Assembly (NCBI RefSeq): GCF_949628215.1
Contig: NC_134284.1
Coordinates: 434,001-498,000, forward strand
Direction of reading: 5' to 3'
DNA: 64,000 nucleotides
DNA from: Phalacrocorax aristotelis
Lineage: Eukaryota > Chordata > Aves > Suliformes > Phalacrocoracidae
Part shown: positions 21,494 through 33,200 of the stretch, piece after piece
How the letters are laid out: every line of letters starts with the position of its first letter
Numbering within the stretch: the stretch's first letter is position 1
Program-made: the position numbers and the translations under genes
Notes under the pieces: model-generated
Seen by the model: the letters and a program-made list of their open reading frames with translations, nothing else
Databases searched by the model: none
Told to the model about the DNA's origin: nothing

Positions 21494-24400
21494 CCTGTAG
21501 ACATGTAATACCAAACTCCTAAATGAGTGCTCGAGCCAATGAGCTGTTTGGGATATGTCTGGCAGGCTCAGCTTCTCATGAATAATTTTTTCTGTTCAGT
21601 TCTAGTCTCAAGTAAGTGTTGGCCAATTTGCAGCACTGGAGCTGCAGCACAGAGGCATTGTTGCTGCTTTTAGAGCTGATCAGAGTTGTCTCTGCTGAAG
21701 CTGCCGTTGGCACACTGGGCTCTTTGGAAGCAGGTGGTGCGAGTGAGTAGAAACATTCTGTACGTTCCTATAAATAGGCAAAAACTGACTGAATTTGAAC
21801 TTTTGCTGCGGGACCAGGTCCTTCACAGCCAGCCGATGCCGCTGGCTGTATACCGAGCACTTTTGGGATGGAATGCTACTGGAGCTGCTCATTTTGACGT
21901 AGAATCTACCCCTGGGACCACATTACTACAAGCCAGTGGTCTGCAGCTTTTTGCTGCTTAGAGCAGCATTAACAGCTAAAACCACCAGCTCCTACCTACT
22001 TCTAGGGGTTTGCATTCTCATGACATCAAAATGATCAAACCCTATGCTCTTAGGGAAAGTCTGGTGTCTAGGTGTCCTGCCTCCAGAATGAAAAGAGTCA
22101 AGTTCTACTTTTCTGAAACAAAACTTGCTTCAAGGAAATCCTGATGTATCTTTTTGAAGTGCTTTGGCTTTACCTCAGCATTTAAGGTTAAATACTCATG
22201 AGATACATTTTGAACTCTTCAAAATGTGGATGCACAGCAGAAAGAGAAACAGCATGGGCTTCAGAACTGAATTCTGTCGGGGAAGGGGAAGGAAGTTGAA
22301 GTGTGTTTAAAAACAAGCAAACAAAAAACCCTCCATACCATAAATACCAATGAGGTTCTGAATGAAAGTTCATCACCTGCTTCTAAATCTGGCTCCTAAA
22401 AGGCTAAGCAGTATGTTAATGGCAGTGACTTAACACACTTGGGCTCGGACAGCTGAAGATTCGTGATCTGTAGAAGCCAAGAACCCACAGCTGTGCCTCG
22501 CAGCACGCTATGAACAGGCCAACCACGGGAGTGTTACCCAGTAGGGATCCCTTCTTCAGTTTGCGGCCTGCAGGGAGTGACACAAATGGGTGTCAGCAGC
22601 AAGGTCGCCCCTAACTGTGGCTGATTCTGTCTCCTTCTTTTTGTACAGCCTGACTGGTTTAGCTTCATATTGCCTGAGGCATGCTGAAGAAAGATTGCTA
22701 GAGGAAGCACTTTGGTTCATGTTTGCCTTTGGACCTTAGAGGGAAGTTTGGGAGCTACATTTTTGGGTGGTCTTTATGTAGCTTATTAAAATGAGGAAAG
22801 AAAATTAATGCATCCGTGCAGGAGGAACAGAGAAGTCCAAGGCAGGAGCCTCTTCTAACTCACTCTTGCCCTTCCTGAGGTTTCTACGTCTCCTCGAGAA
22901 GCCCTGTACATTTTTCTTCTCTCTACTTTCTAGGCACCCAACACTGCAAGCCTTTCTAGATCCTAAAGATGGAACTGTCCCCAGTTCAGGATGTCACAAT
23001 GCTCCTTGCTTCAGTGACATTTCCAGTATATTACAGCCAGATGTGGCATTTCCTGGCTTGGGTTATATCCTCTGATACCATTTTCTTGAAAGCATGAGAT
23101 AAGTCTGCTTCCCACCTACCTAAGTTTTGGAGGGAGGGAAAAGAAAGATGATCTAGGCTTAACAGGCTTGGAATGAAAGGAATTGTGTGTTTCTAGCTGT
23201 TTATAAGCCCTCTCTACACTCTCAGTATTGCCAAGGTTTGCCTTTCACACACACCAACTCTACCGAGCAATGCACTTAACTGCACACAGGGACGACAGCA
23301 GCAGCAGTCCTGTATTTCCTTTTAATGCAGCATCAGAACTGAGAATTGATTCAGTATGTCCTATGGGGCAGATCTCTGGTCTTTTCATAATAAAGCTTTT
23401 TTTAGCTCATATATGTTTCTTATGATGTGGAGGACTTATTTTTAAGCTGGGAAAGTCTGTAGCAATGTTTTGAATTCCTAACTGGCTGACCAACTAAGAT
23501 AATCTGTCTGAGCAACAGTGGAAGCAATTTACAGCCTTAGATGGAGATTTTTATTTTCTTACGCATACTTTTAAACTTTTAAAGTCAAAACTTTTACAGT
23601 TACATGGGCTCTTCACCTTTTATCTCCCATGTATTTGGCCAGGAAGGGCATATTTTCTCCACTAATGATATAGATGCAAAAGATACAGATATTTTGTGGC
23701 CCAACTTCCCAGCAGTTAATCGACATGTTGGGACAGTAGATCACCTTGCTAGAGATGCACAAATTGCAGCAAACAGCAGGAATAATGGCTCATTAATCAC
23801 TTTGCTACACTCTGAAGTTGAAAATCTGTACAAACATTGGAAGGTTTCAGTCTGAGTGACACATCTTGAGGTCTCCTGCTGCCAGTCCTGAAATACCTTT
23901 GCTGTTTCTACAATTTTATCCTGTCGTTTCCAAAGTCGGTGTTTGTTTCCAGCCCAAGGGCAAGTCTACTTTAGTCTTACTCTTGCCAGATGAAAATTAT
24001 TACAGAACATAATGTGAGTGTATTGCTTAGCTGATTACATTAGTGAAGTTTAAACCAAACTAAATCCTCAGCTGATCATACCATACAACAATTATGCTGC
24101 CTAAAAGAAAGGATTTCATCCATGTACAGCTAGGGAAAAAGGCCCATTTAAACTGCAACCTCTAAGTGAGGAGGAGACTGATGGTTTCAAGAGCAGCTGA
24201 GATCTGTTAGCATGAAACTGCAGCAGAAAGGGAACCCTTCTCCTGGGCAGAGGCATGCAGTCCTGCACTCTTGGGCTTCCCGTGGGAACTGGTTCAACTT
24301 CCGAAGCTGGTGGAAAGCCGATAGGTTTCCCCTGGGTTAACGTGTTTGTTCACTCGCACGGAAAACCCCAGAAGGAGCAGCAGGAGTGTTTGGTTGGGGC

Positions 24401-25458
24401 CAGGCTGGAAGAGGGGTGCTCTGCCTCCCATCATCAGTGGGAAGTGGGGTGTTGCCCTGTTGAGAAGTGATTTACCGGGGAGGGAGGGGAGTCACTAGGA
24501 CTCCGTTTCCCTCCCTCACTGATACCATGCAATATGACACACTTGCTTTTCATTTCAGGATGCAAAAACTCCATTTCACTGCTGCTGGTAGCAGGATGTA
24601 CTGTAGCTGTGGCTTCTTTCCCTCCAGCCCTGACTTAAAACAGTTTAGGGACATTTTCCTAGAAAGTCCAAAAGCCACACCAAGAGAGCTGGGTGCTGGT
24701 GGTTTGCAAATGAGCTTGGGTTCAGGGGCAGTAACTGCAGTAATAAAATATGTATTTGCAATTAGCCAACACTGAAAGGGGAAGTTTACTGCAATCAATA
24801 TGAATTAGAAATGAGGAAATGTGGGCAAGTAATGAAGGAAACAAAGGTCCTAAGGAAAAAAATGGAATAAAGGGCAAGAAGGAGTGTTCAATTAAATCCA
24901 GATCAGAAGGAACCTGTTGTTTGCCCAGGATTAGCTGAAAGTACAGTTTGTCTGCAGTAACACGGGGTAAGCAGCAGCACCATGCAGCGTGTATGCAGGA
25001 TCCCTAGAGGAGATGCCTCTGCCGCAGGAGAGCAGGTAAGCAGCTGCTGCTCTTGCTGGGTATCTTCGAATCACCAGGAGCAGATAATTTGCACTCAGGA
25101 GTTTTCAATTAACTACACAGAGAGGTCTCTGAACTACTAATATAGTGGGGGTTTATATTAATAAGTCTTGGACCTCTGGGGGACTGGGAAGCAGCTGTGG
25201 AAACGGGATGACCTAATTCCAGTCCCATTAGCCTGCTTTCAGTGCCAGCAGAGTGATGGAAGGCTTGATGTGGGACAAGAGCTAAAAAAGAAGCAAGAAA
25301 GATATCATCATGGCTAATTAATAGCGCAAACTGGTAGGGAATGGCATAGAAAATAGACTGTGTTGAGCTAAGCATATTTTATGAGCCCTCAGGTTCGGCT
25401 GGTAAATGCAGAAGTTGCAAAAATGCTTGGACTCCTGGAGAGGTGCTTTCAGTGTTGC

Positions 25459-25514
25459 AAGGTCTAAGCATTGTCTATTAAACTAGAAGGTCTAAGCATT
25501 GTCTATTAAACTAG
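25459..25514. repeat. 28-bp perfect tandem duplication
   Basis: The unit beginning AAGGTCTAAGCATTGTC and ending AAACTAG occurs twice with no mismatch, at 25459-25486 and 25487-25514. The lack of divergence suggests a recent event, and copy number may vary in the population. Confidence 0.95.
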
Positions 25515-26364
25515 AACAACATACATTCAGTGTGTTTAGCATTGGCTCAGTGATAGGTTTCCAATGTTAACCCCAAGCAGGGAATCATTAGAGACACTTT
25601 TACTTGACAGCAGGACCTGAAATGGATTTTGATATATTTATTACTGATATCTTTATTAATGTCTTTATTAATAATTGGGCAACACACACAAGCGTAACTA
25701 TGTCCTTTGCAGACTGTATTACAAGCAGGAAAGGTACACGGTGAGAAGGATGGGGCTCTTCAGCCTGTTGTGCCCAGCAGCCCACCCTGGATCAGGCTCT
25801 GTTGCCTGGGGCACCCCACACCATCTCAGTGCCTGTGGTTCCATACAAGAACTGGGCAAAGGACTTGGGTATTTCTATGCAGTACTTACACATAGATATT
25901 TAATGACCCAAGAGCATCACTAGAGAAAACAGCACTGGGGCAGCAAACCAGTGATGAACGTCCAGAGGTGCCATCATCAGCCAGACTCAGCCTTGCAAAG
26001 GTTTGTTCTCATTAGTCCCAACCCTCAAGTTGGCTACTACTGCATATAGATTCCATGATATCTCACAAGGCTGCCTGGGTGGCTTCTCCAGCCATCACCC
26101 TCCTGGCCAGGCTGGGGTTTAGGTCCCTGCCAGGGTGCGGGGCTGGATGTCGAGAGCAGGGTGGAGGGGACTGATCGTGCCTGAGGCATTGTACCAGGGG
26201 TTGTGTCCTTGCTGAGGCCCCCAGGGCCTGTGCCTGATGTGAGGGAACTGAAGGCAGCACAGCCTGCAGCCCTCCAGAGAGAAGACAAAAATGGAAAAAA
26301 TGTTCGTATTTTTTACATATTCAACTGACTTGGGTTGTTTCATTTGCCTGTGTATGTTTATATT

Positions 26365-26396
26365 CTGTGAAAATGTATAGCTATACATTTTCACAG
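26365..26396. repeat. Perfect 32-bp palindrome
   Basis: CTGTGAAAATGTATAG (26365-26380) is followed directly by its exact reverse complement (26381-26396), with no spacer and no mismatch. Pairing stops at the next base on each side. It has no terminal-repeat transposon context. Confidence 0.95.
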
Positions 26397-28976
26397 GCAC
26401 ATGTCACTCTGTTTAAACATGCTTGCTATGGCAGCGTTGGTTAAATGCTGAAGCTGCTGCCTGCTTACAGTGACAAGAGCAGAACCGTCCTCACATGCCA
26501 AACTGAAGCACATGGAAGAGCTTTACTACTGCGCTTTGCAGACTATCTCGCAGGGTGCAGGAGCCCTTATTTTTTACACCCTAGATGTGATAAAAGAACC
26601 CGGTATTTGGGAGGCTTGGCCTGTTGAAGATTAAATAATTGATTTGTGCGACACAGCAGCGAGACTCAAGGCAGCTCGACTGGGAGCAGCCTTTTGGTGT
26701 GTTCAGGAGGACCAGGAGGAAAATAGGGCTGATGCTGGCAAAGGAAAGCTTCTTTGATGCTAAAGAACTTGGATGTTGCTTGTTCCCAGGGGCCAAATAA
26801 GTTCTCATTTAGGCCAAACCTGGGCCTGTTTTTTGAGAAAAAGAATAGCTGTTAGACAAAAGATAAATCACAAGGCTTTTTCTCTTTGTGCTCACCTACC
26901 GCTTGTGCTGGCTTCTTAACAGGCTTCTGCGAGAGGAAAGGCATAAGTCCCAAGATGGCCCCAGCTCCTGGGAGCTGGTTATGGGAACATTATGCCTCGC
27001 TTCACCCCATCTTCTGACTCTTGGGGGAAAGGAGCATCCGCCTCGTCGTGTGGACAGGCCACAGGTATCTCCTCCACTTAGCGAAGCAATGCAGGGCTGG
27101 GGATGAGCTGGTGGGGGAAGCTGGCAAGTAAGAGACATAAAACATGGATCTCGCGTTATAGCTGATATAAGCATGGGAAAGGGAGATGGGCCTGGGGGAC
27201 TTGGGTATGGGAGGGACACAGCCAGAAAAGCAGGAATTTGTATGGTTAAGGGGTATAAAACAGGCAACTCCATGTTACCTTTTCTTAGCATCTTTTAGGA
27301 AAAACTAAATGAAACCAGACTCCAAGCAGTTTCTACAATTTGTGCATTTAATTGCCTTGCTGTTGATCACCTTCACTGCTGCAGCACAAGACAAACCTGG
27401 GGGTTTCTCATAAAGATAAAAGTTTGCACGCAGCACTGTGGCTGGGTGATGCTGACTCTTCTGCATCTTATGCAGCTGCACCACAGAGACGTTAGAAGTA
27501 CAGATGTTAGTCCCTGTAACTAACCCTGTAACTTCCAGCAGACCAGTTTTCTGCTGGAAGCTAATGGTGTGATGCATAATTGTCTGCGGAGGTGAACCTT
27601 CACCTGCCTGATGTACTGGAGAGGCAAGCAGAGAAAGGAACTCCTGAAAAAGCATTTCAAATGTCATTTCAAGTAATGAGGCTGCATGCATCCATCAGAA
27701 GTTATGTTAAGCCCACATGAGCCATTCCTAAGGTACTGCAGCTGGCTGGTCCAGTCGCGTGCTTTTTAGGTGAATGTAAAAGCCGTGTTTGCCATGTGTA
27801 CAAAGACAAAAGCCCCCTTCAGCCCGTTTTCTTACTAAGGCATGTTGTGATTATTCTCTTTTGCAGTTTCTTTCCACTGTCCCCCCACACCTTGTGCTAC
27901 TCAGCCTGTGCTCAGCTGAGTGGACAGCTGGATCCAGCCATACCAGAAGTAACCTGCCAGATGGCAACAGGGGTTTCACCAGTGCTAAATGATGACCAGA
28001 AAAGGAGATGGGAAAGAGACAGATAATAGTGCAGATTTGATTGTAACATCATTGAATCATGTCTCTGAGGGGCCCCTTGGAGCACTGCCCTGAGGTCGTG
28101 CCATTTCTGGTTACTCTAGTCTCTAATTGATGTTTTCAAATCTATGAATGCAGACAGCTCTCTGGAGACACCCATGGGGTGTCCGGTTCTATGTGGCAAC
28201 AGACTGAGGAAAGATGGGATATACAGATATTTTGACTAAAGCATCTTTTCTGTGTTGTATTCAAACTCTTTGAGATGTAGTAAACTAATTCACTAAACAG
28301 TCCTGGTGATGTTCGCTAAGTTTATTATACACTTTGTTATCGGTTCATCTCTGAAAAGTACGAGCTTGAGGATCTTTCTCCAAAAGCTTGAATTTTGTTT
28401 AAGATGGTACTTGACTACCTTCAACAAACTGAACTAAGTTCCCTCCTCATGAAAAGTATGATGGGGGAGCTGATTTAAACAGTCAGAGAATTCATCGTTG
28501 CATAAACAGAGGAAGAGGCTGAATTAGTGTTAGTGCGAGATCTATGAATGTTCCTGGAGAAATTTTATTACTTTAAACCCAAAGAGCTGACTCTGGGGCC
28601 TAGCTTTTTCTCCTTAGCTCTAACATTTCCCAGTGGAGCGCTCTGTGATGATTAATACCTCAGCTGTTCTTATTTTCTTAAATAAATCTAATTTTTTTCC
28701 ATGCAGTAAATGGAATCAAATTGTAGGTATCACTCATTCGTCCTCTTATAACTCACATAATATTAACAAGACAATGTCCTGCTGGTAAAGAAAGCAGTGT
28801 GCTTGGCCCTGGGCAATCAGTAGAAGAAAACGAAAGCATCTGATCAAATTGCTCAGCTTCCCAAATAAAAAATTTTTAGATTATGAGGATAATTACACAC
28901 TCCTTGCCTTGTTCTGTCCAGGTTGTTCCTAGCTGTAGAAAATCACAGTGGTGGAGGAGCGATGCTGGATGGGGGG

Positions 28977-29475
28977 ATAAGAGACCTAGACAAGCTGGAG
29001 AGGTGGGCCTGTGAGACCCATGAGGTTCAACAAGGCTGAGTGCAAGATCCTGCACCTGGGTCGGGGCAACCCCCAATACCAATACAGACTGGGGGATGAA
29101 GGGATTGGCAGCAGCCCTGAGGAGAAGGACTTGGGGGTACTGGTGGACAAGAAGCTGGACATGAGGCAACAATGTGCGCTCACAGCCCAGAAGGCCAACC
29201 GCATCCTGGGCAGCATCAAAAGAGGCATGGCCAGCAGGTTAAGGGCGGTGGTTCTGTCCTGCTCTGCTCTGGTGAGACCCCACCTGGAGCGCCGCGTCCA
29301 GCTCTGGAGCCCTCAGCACAAGGAGGACATGGACCTGCTGGGGCGGGTCCAGAGGAGGGCCACAAAAATGATCTGAGGGCTGGAGCACCTCTCCTGCAAG
29401 GACAGCCTGAGAGTTGGGTTGTTCAGCCTGGAGAAGAAAAGGCTGCAGGGAGACCTTATTGTGGCCTTTCAGTGC
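28977..29475 (+). mobile_element. CR1 LINE, 5' half of a copy split by an LTR
   Basis: The copy begins within the ORF2 C-terminal region (GACCTAGACAAGCTGGAGAG). It encodes [46 protein letters not shown] and VQRRATKMI, the last followed by a TGA. It breaks off at CTTTCAGTGC, where the LTR begins; the rest of the same copy resumes at 29963. Several substitutions and the in-frame stop near 29374 show it is dead. Confidence 0.93.
29471..29475. repeat. Left target-site duplication of the solo LTR (AGTGC)
   Basis: AGTGC directly precedes the LTR, and AGTAC (29963-29967) directly follows it. The uninterrupted CR1 sequence expected here is CAGTACTTAAAGG, so the right copy keeps the ancestral base and the left copy has one A-to-G change. 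A 5-bp duplication fits ERVL-type integration. Confidence 0.8.
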
Positions 29476-29962
29476 TGTGCTGGTTTTAGCTGAGAAGGGG
29501 TTAATTCTCTTCACTGTGGTGCCTGTGGTGGTCGGGGACCTTTCCAGCTTCCCGAGCTCTGCCACGTCGGCAGGAGGCCAGGAGGGGCGGGGCCACAGCC
29601 AGGGCAGCTGACCCCGACTGGCCAATGGGATGTTCATTCCGTACCACGTGACACCATGAGCAGTATATTAAGGGGGGCGGTTGCTCAGGGCGGTGTCAGG
29701 TTGGCGGGCGGTGAGCGGCTGCAAGTTGTTTTGGTGGTTCATTCCCCTTCCCCCGCCTCCCCACCCCAGGTTTTGTGCTTCTCTCTTTGTTTTCCTTTCC
29801 ACTGAATTTTTGTTGTTGTTTTATTTTAATTATTAAACTGTTCTTAATTATTAAACTGTTCACCAACCCACGAGCGTTACCCTTCTGATTCCCTCCCCCA
29901 CCGGTAGATGGGGGAGGGAGCGAGCGACTGTGTGGGGCTGAGCTGCCGGCTAAACCACGACA
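29476..29962 (+). mobile_element. Solo LTR of an avian ERVL-like endogenous retrovirus, nested in CR1
   Basis: The 487-bp element starts TGTGCTGGTTTTAGCTGAG and ends GGCTAAACCACGACA, the TG...CA termini and conserved ends of a widespread bird ERVL-like LTR group as I recall it. It contains promoter-like elements: CCAAT near 29618, CACGTG near 29643 and a TATA-like TATATTAAGG near 29662. Two ATTAAA polyadenylation signals at 29832 and 29850 lie in an 18-bp tandem duplication. No gag, pol or env sequence adjoins it, so it is the product of recombination between two LTRs of a former provirus. It interrupts a CR1 copy and is flanked by a 5-bp duplication. Nothing in it encodes a protein. Confidence 0.9.
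29826..29861 (+). repeat. 18-bp tandem duplication inside the LTR
   Basis: TTAATTATTAAACTGTTC occurs at 29826-29843 and again, identically, at 29844-29861. Each unit includes one ATTAAA, so the LTR carries two polyadenylation hexamers. Confidence 0.93.
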
Positions 29963-30295
29963 AGTACTTAAAGGGGAACTATAGGAAGGATGTGGGCAAT
30001 CTCTTTGGCAAGGCCTGTTGTGACAGGACAAGGGGTAATGGTTTTGAACTAAAGGAGGGTAGATTTAGACTGGATATAAGGAAAAAATGTTTTACAATGA
30101 GGGTGGTGAGACACTGGAACAGGTTGCCCAGAGAGGTGGGAGATGCCCCATCCCTAGGAACATTCCAGGTCAGGTTGGGTGGGGCTCTGAGCAACCTGAT
30201 ATAGTTGAAGATGTCCCTGCTCTCTGGAGGGGGGGTTGGACTAGATGACCTCTAAAGGTCCTTTCTAACCCAAGCCATTCTGTGATTCTATGATA
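29963..30295 (+). mobile_element. CR1 LINE, 3' half of the copy split by the LTR
   Basis: The copy resumes AGTACTTAAAGGGGAACTA and encodes [20 protein letters not shown] and related residues. It then runs through the 3' UTR block GTTGGACTAGATGACC and ends with CATTCTGTGATTCTATGATA. Joined across the LTR, it continues the copy at 28977-29475 without loss of CR1 sequence apart from the duplicated 5 bp. It is in the same general subfamily as the - strand fragment at 3201-3752. Confidence 0.93.
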
Positions 30296-33200
30296 CGGCT
30301 GGTGCTGAGCACAATGATGCCACCGAGGTGACAGCATGCAATAATCCATCAAAGGAAGTACTTGGTATTTTTATACATATCTTGGAATCTTCTATAGGGC
30401 TTAAAGCATGCCACCACATAAGTCTTGAATTATATATGAATAGCTGATTGGGCATAGCATACCTGTGTAACCACAGCGTTATCTATCAGCCTAAGAGCTG
30501 TCGGCTCCACCTGATGGGAAGCGTCTGCTCCCGCACAGCACACCTGTGGTCTGTGTCTTCCGCCTGTGTCAGAGAACCCAGTTACTGCCAAACTGGTGTG
30601 GCCCCTGGCCCAGCAGAGGAGCTGGCCCTGCTGTAGGAGGAGGAAAAGCTCAGGTATGATGTCCCACAGGGGAGAAAGGGCTCTTGTCCCTCCCTCCTTC
30701 CCTAGCCAGCCTCCCCCAGTGTTTAGGAAGATGCTGGCCCTGGGACTAGGCAGCACCCCCAGAGCAGCAGGGAGCTGCAGTACGGTGGGTCTTGGACCAC
30801 TGCAGTCACAGGTAGCTGGGGAGGATGGCTCCTGGCTCTCGCTGTTGCAGGGGCCTGCCTGGGGCCTGCTGAGAGATGGCTGCTTGTGCTTTTATGCAGC
30901 AATGGTAGATAAAGGGGGGAGATACGTGGACCGCCAATGTGGCAGATGGGTGGCAGGGTGGGTAGAGCCAGCGTGTGCCATGTCAGCCCATGTGCAATGC
31001 TGGGTGAATGGTGTCAATCCTCTCCTTCCCTTGGGCAGTTAGGCAGTGGATGGGGGCTCTTGTCCCCCAACAACTGTGTCAGAGTTCAGGCAGGTGGTGA
31101 CACATGTGTAGGCACCGCCTTCACCCCAGGCACTTTGCATCCTGCGTCCCACAGCGCCGCCCAACACAGCCAGCTTGAGGGGCGGAGGGCTCTGCACTCA
31201 GGTTGGAGTGTACACATTCTCTTGGGAAATAAAGTATCATTGGCTAAAGGTTGAGCCTGAGGACTTTAAAAGTGGGTTTGTGGTGAAGCAAGACATGGGT
31301 GGCCCTCATCTCATGGAGGCAGATCCTGGGCACAGAACATGAGCACACTCCAAGCCCCTCTCCTCAACTGTCTGCAGAGGATGCAGTCAAGAAGAGAGAT
31401 CGAAAAAACAGCAAATAGAGATCTCCTCTACCTTCATTCCTTGTGAAAAGCTACTAGCAGGTCCGTAAAGTGTACATGCAGGACAAGGGCTGTCTAACCT
31501 ACCTATGGGGCCAGTACCCTCTGACATGCAGCCTGACCCCAGCTCCATGTGGGGTCAGGTAGGGCACACTGCCAGCAGAAAGGCTCAGCACCCCCCTTCC
31601 CGAGCAGGAGGCTCTTTTTTTCATAGGGACCAAACTTTGGTCAGAAGCTCTTCACCATTGTGGGAGCAGACATCTCAAAACCTCTCTAAAATATTTCTCT
31701 TTTGCATTGTGCCTGGAAAATCACATGATCTGGACTTTTTTGGACTACAAAAGTATAAAAGCCACTGCTTGTTTCCCCGGCCCTCTTCTCTACACAGGGC
31801 TAAACCCTCTACCAAAGTCCCTGGCAGCTCTGGAAAGCCTTGGTGATGGTGGTGATGCTAAAACCTTGAGGGTTTGTGAGTGAGGACATGCAGCAGGGAA
31901 ACCGGTTAAAGGTAGCTCTGTAGATCTGCTAAGAAAAGGGAGGGAATGTGGGGCTCTGGGGCTTTCAGGAGCCAGCTCCTACAGTTGTTCCCATCTCTGA
32001 CTGGTTTTGCAGGTACTTTGGTGTCTCACCTCAGCCTCTGCTGGACAAATGTCTACAGTGCTAGGTTAAGAAGGATCTTCCTTTCTATATGAGGGAAACA
32101 ATGAAAAGTCTGGGACTGGTAACTTTGGAAGAAGATTGAACAAAATATAGGTCATGGGAGCTTCAGTGTTTATGAGATTCAGGAAACCTCACAAAAGGCC
32201 AAGACTGACTTAAGGTATGTAACGGACTCACGTCTGTCTGGCCACATGATTCTCCACTTCCCTCTGAACTGCCTCGCCAAGGTTGCTGCCAGATGAGGAA
32301 GACCTCAGGTTTCAATCAGCATGGCAATTCCCTTGTCCCTTCTGCTAACTGTTTCCCACAACCCTCCTACCTCCCTGGCTGTCAGCCTTTTCAAAGTGAA
32401 CAGGCTGGATAGGGTGCAAGGGCAAAGCACCTGTTCCCCGGCTGCTGGTCCTCCCCCACCTCTGCCATCATGGCTCCTCTGAGCTGGTGTGAATGAAGGC
32501 CAAACTTGGGCTGCTTCCTAGCTATAGGGAAAACGGCTTTCTCCACAGCCAGCTCTGACATCTCTTGTCAGCAGCAATTTCAAGTTCACCAGATAATAAT
32601 AAAAACCAAAACCATGCCTGAACTGCAGCCCTCTTTCATACAGCCCGATGCAGGGGTGGGTCCCTGGGAATGGACCCGTGGCTGGAGGAGGGCAGCATGT
32701 ACCCCAATGGGCGGGTGCATGGCTGCAGCTCCCACAGCCTCCCTGCAGGAGGGCAGGCAGCCATGTCCCCCCGTGCTGCCCGTTCCCTGGCCATGGGCAA
32801 GCTGCCAGCCAGCTCCTCAGTCTCCCTCTGTGGAAAGGGAGTGAGGAAACCACAGAGGCTTTCTGCAACCTGCACCTGAAAGCTCTTTCCCTGTCTGACA
32901 TTACCTCCTAATAGGATTTGGCTGGTCAATACCGGCTAGCGTGCGTGGAGTGAGCACATTTTTAAATGGGTGTTGAAAACCATTTTGTGGAGAATTTCCA
33001 GCCTGCTTATTGGTCCAGGTGGGAGAAGCCTGGAAGAAAGCCACATGCATGCAACAGTCTAGACATGTTTGATTTTTTTTTTTTTGAATTAAAGAACAGA
33101 AGTCCCATAACATCCTTTTTTTCTTCAGCATTCATACAAGTAGCCAATATAAACAATTGTCTCACTGCCCAGAAATTTGGAGTTGCTCACAGGATAAAGC

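Larger units (their letters stand above)
19041..28976. other. Intergenic stretch after DCAF5, no gene recognised
   Basis: There is no coding exon with convincing homology. A few open frames look moderately protein-like (20681-21310 and 23604-23855 on +), but neither matches a family I know and neither has clear gene structure. An AATAAA at 23389 could serve a long DCAF5 3' UTR. There are short simple repeats, including an ATT run near 21477-21493, plus a 28-bp tandem duplication at 25459 and a 32-bp palindrome at 26365. No recent transposon copy is evident. Confidence 0.7.

Noticed and set aside
29476-29962. Possible internal retroviral genes next to the LTR
   Set aside because: CR1 sequence resumes directly on both sides; there is no internal viral sequence and no second LTR.
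29239-30031. - strand frames of 132 and 111 codons across the CR1/LTR region
   Set aside because: They are antisense to CR1 and the solo LTR and cross their junctions, so they are not genes.
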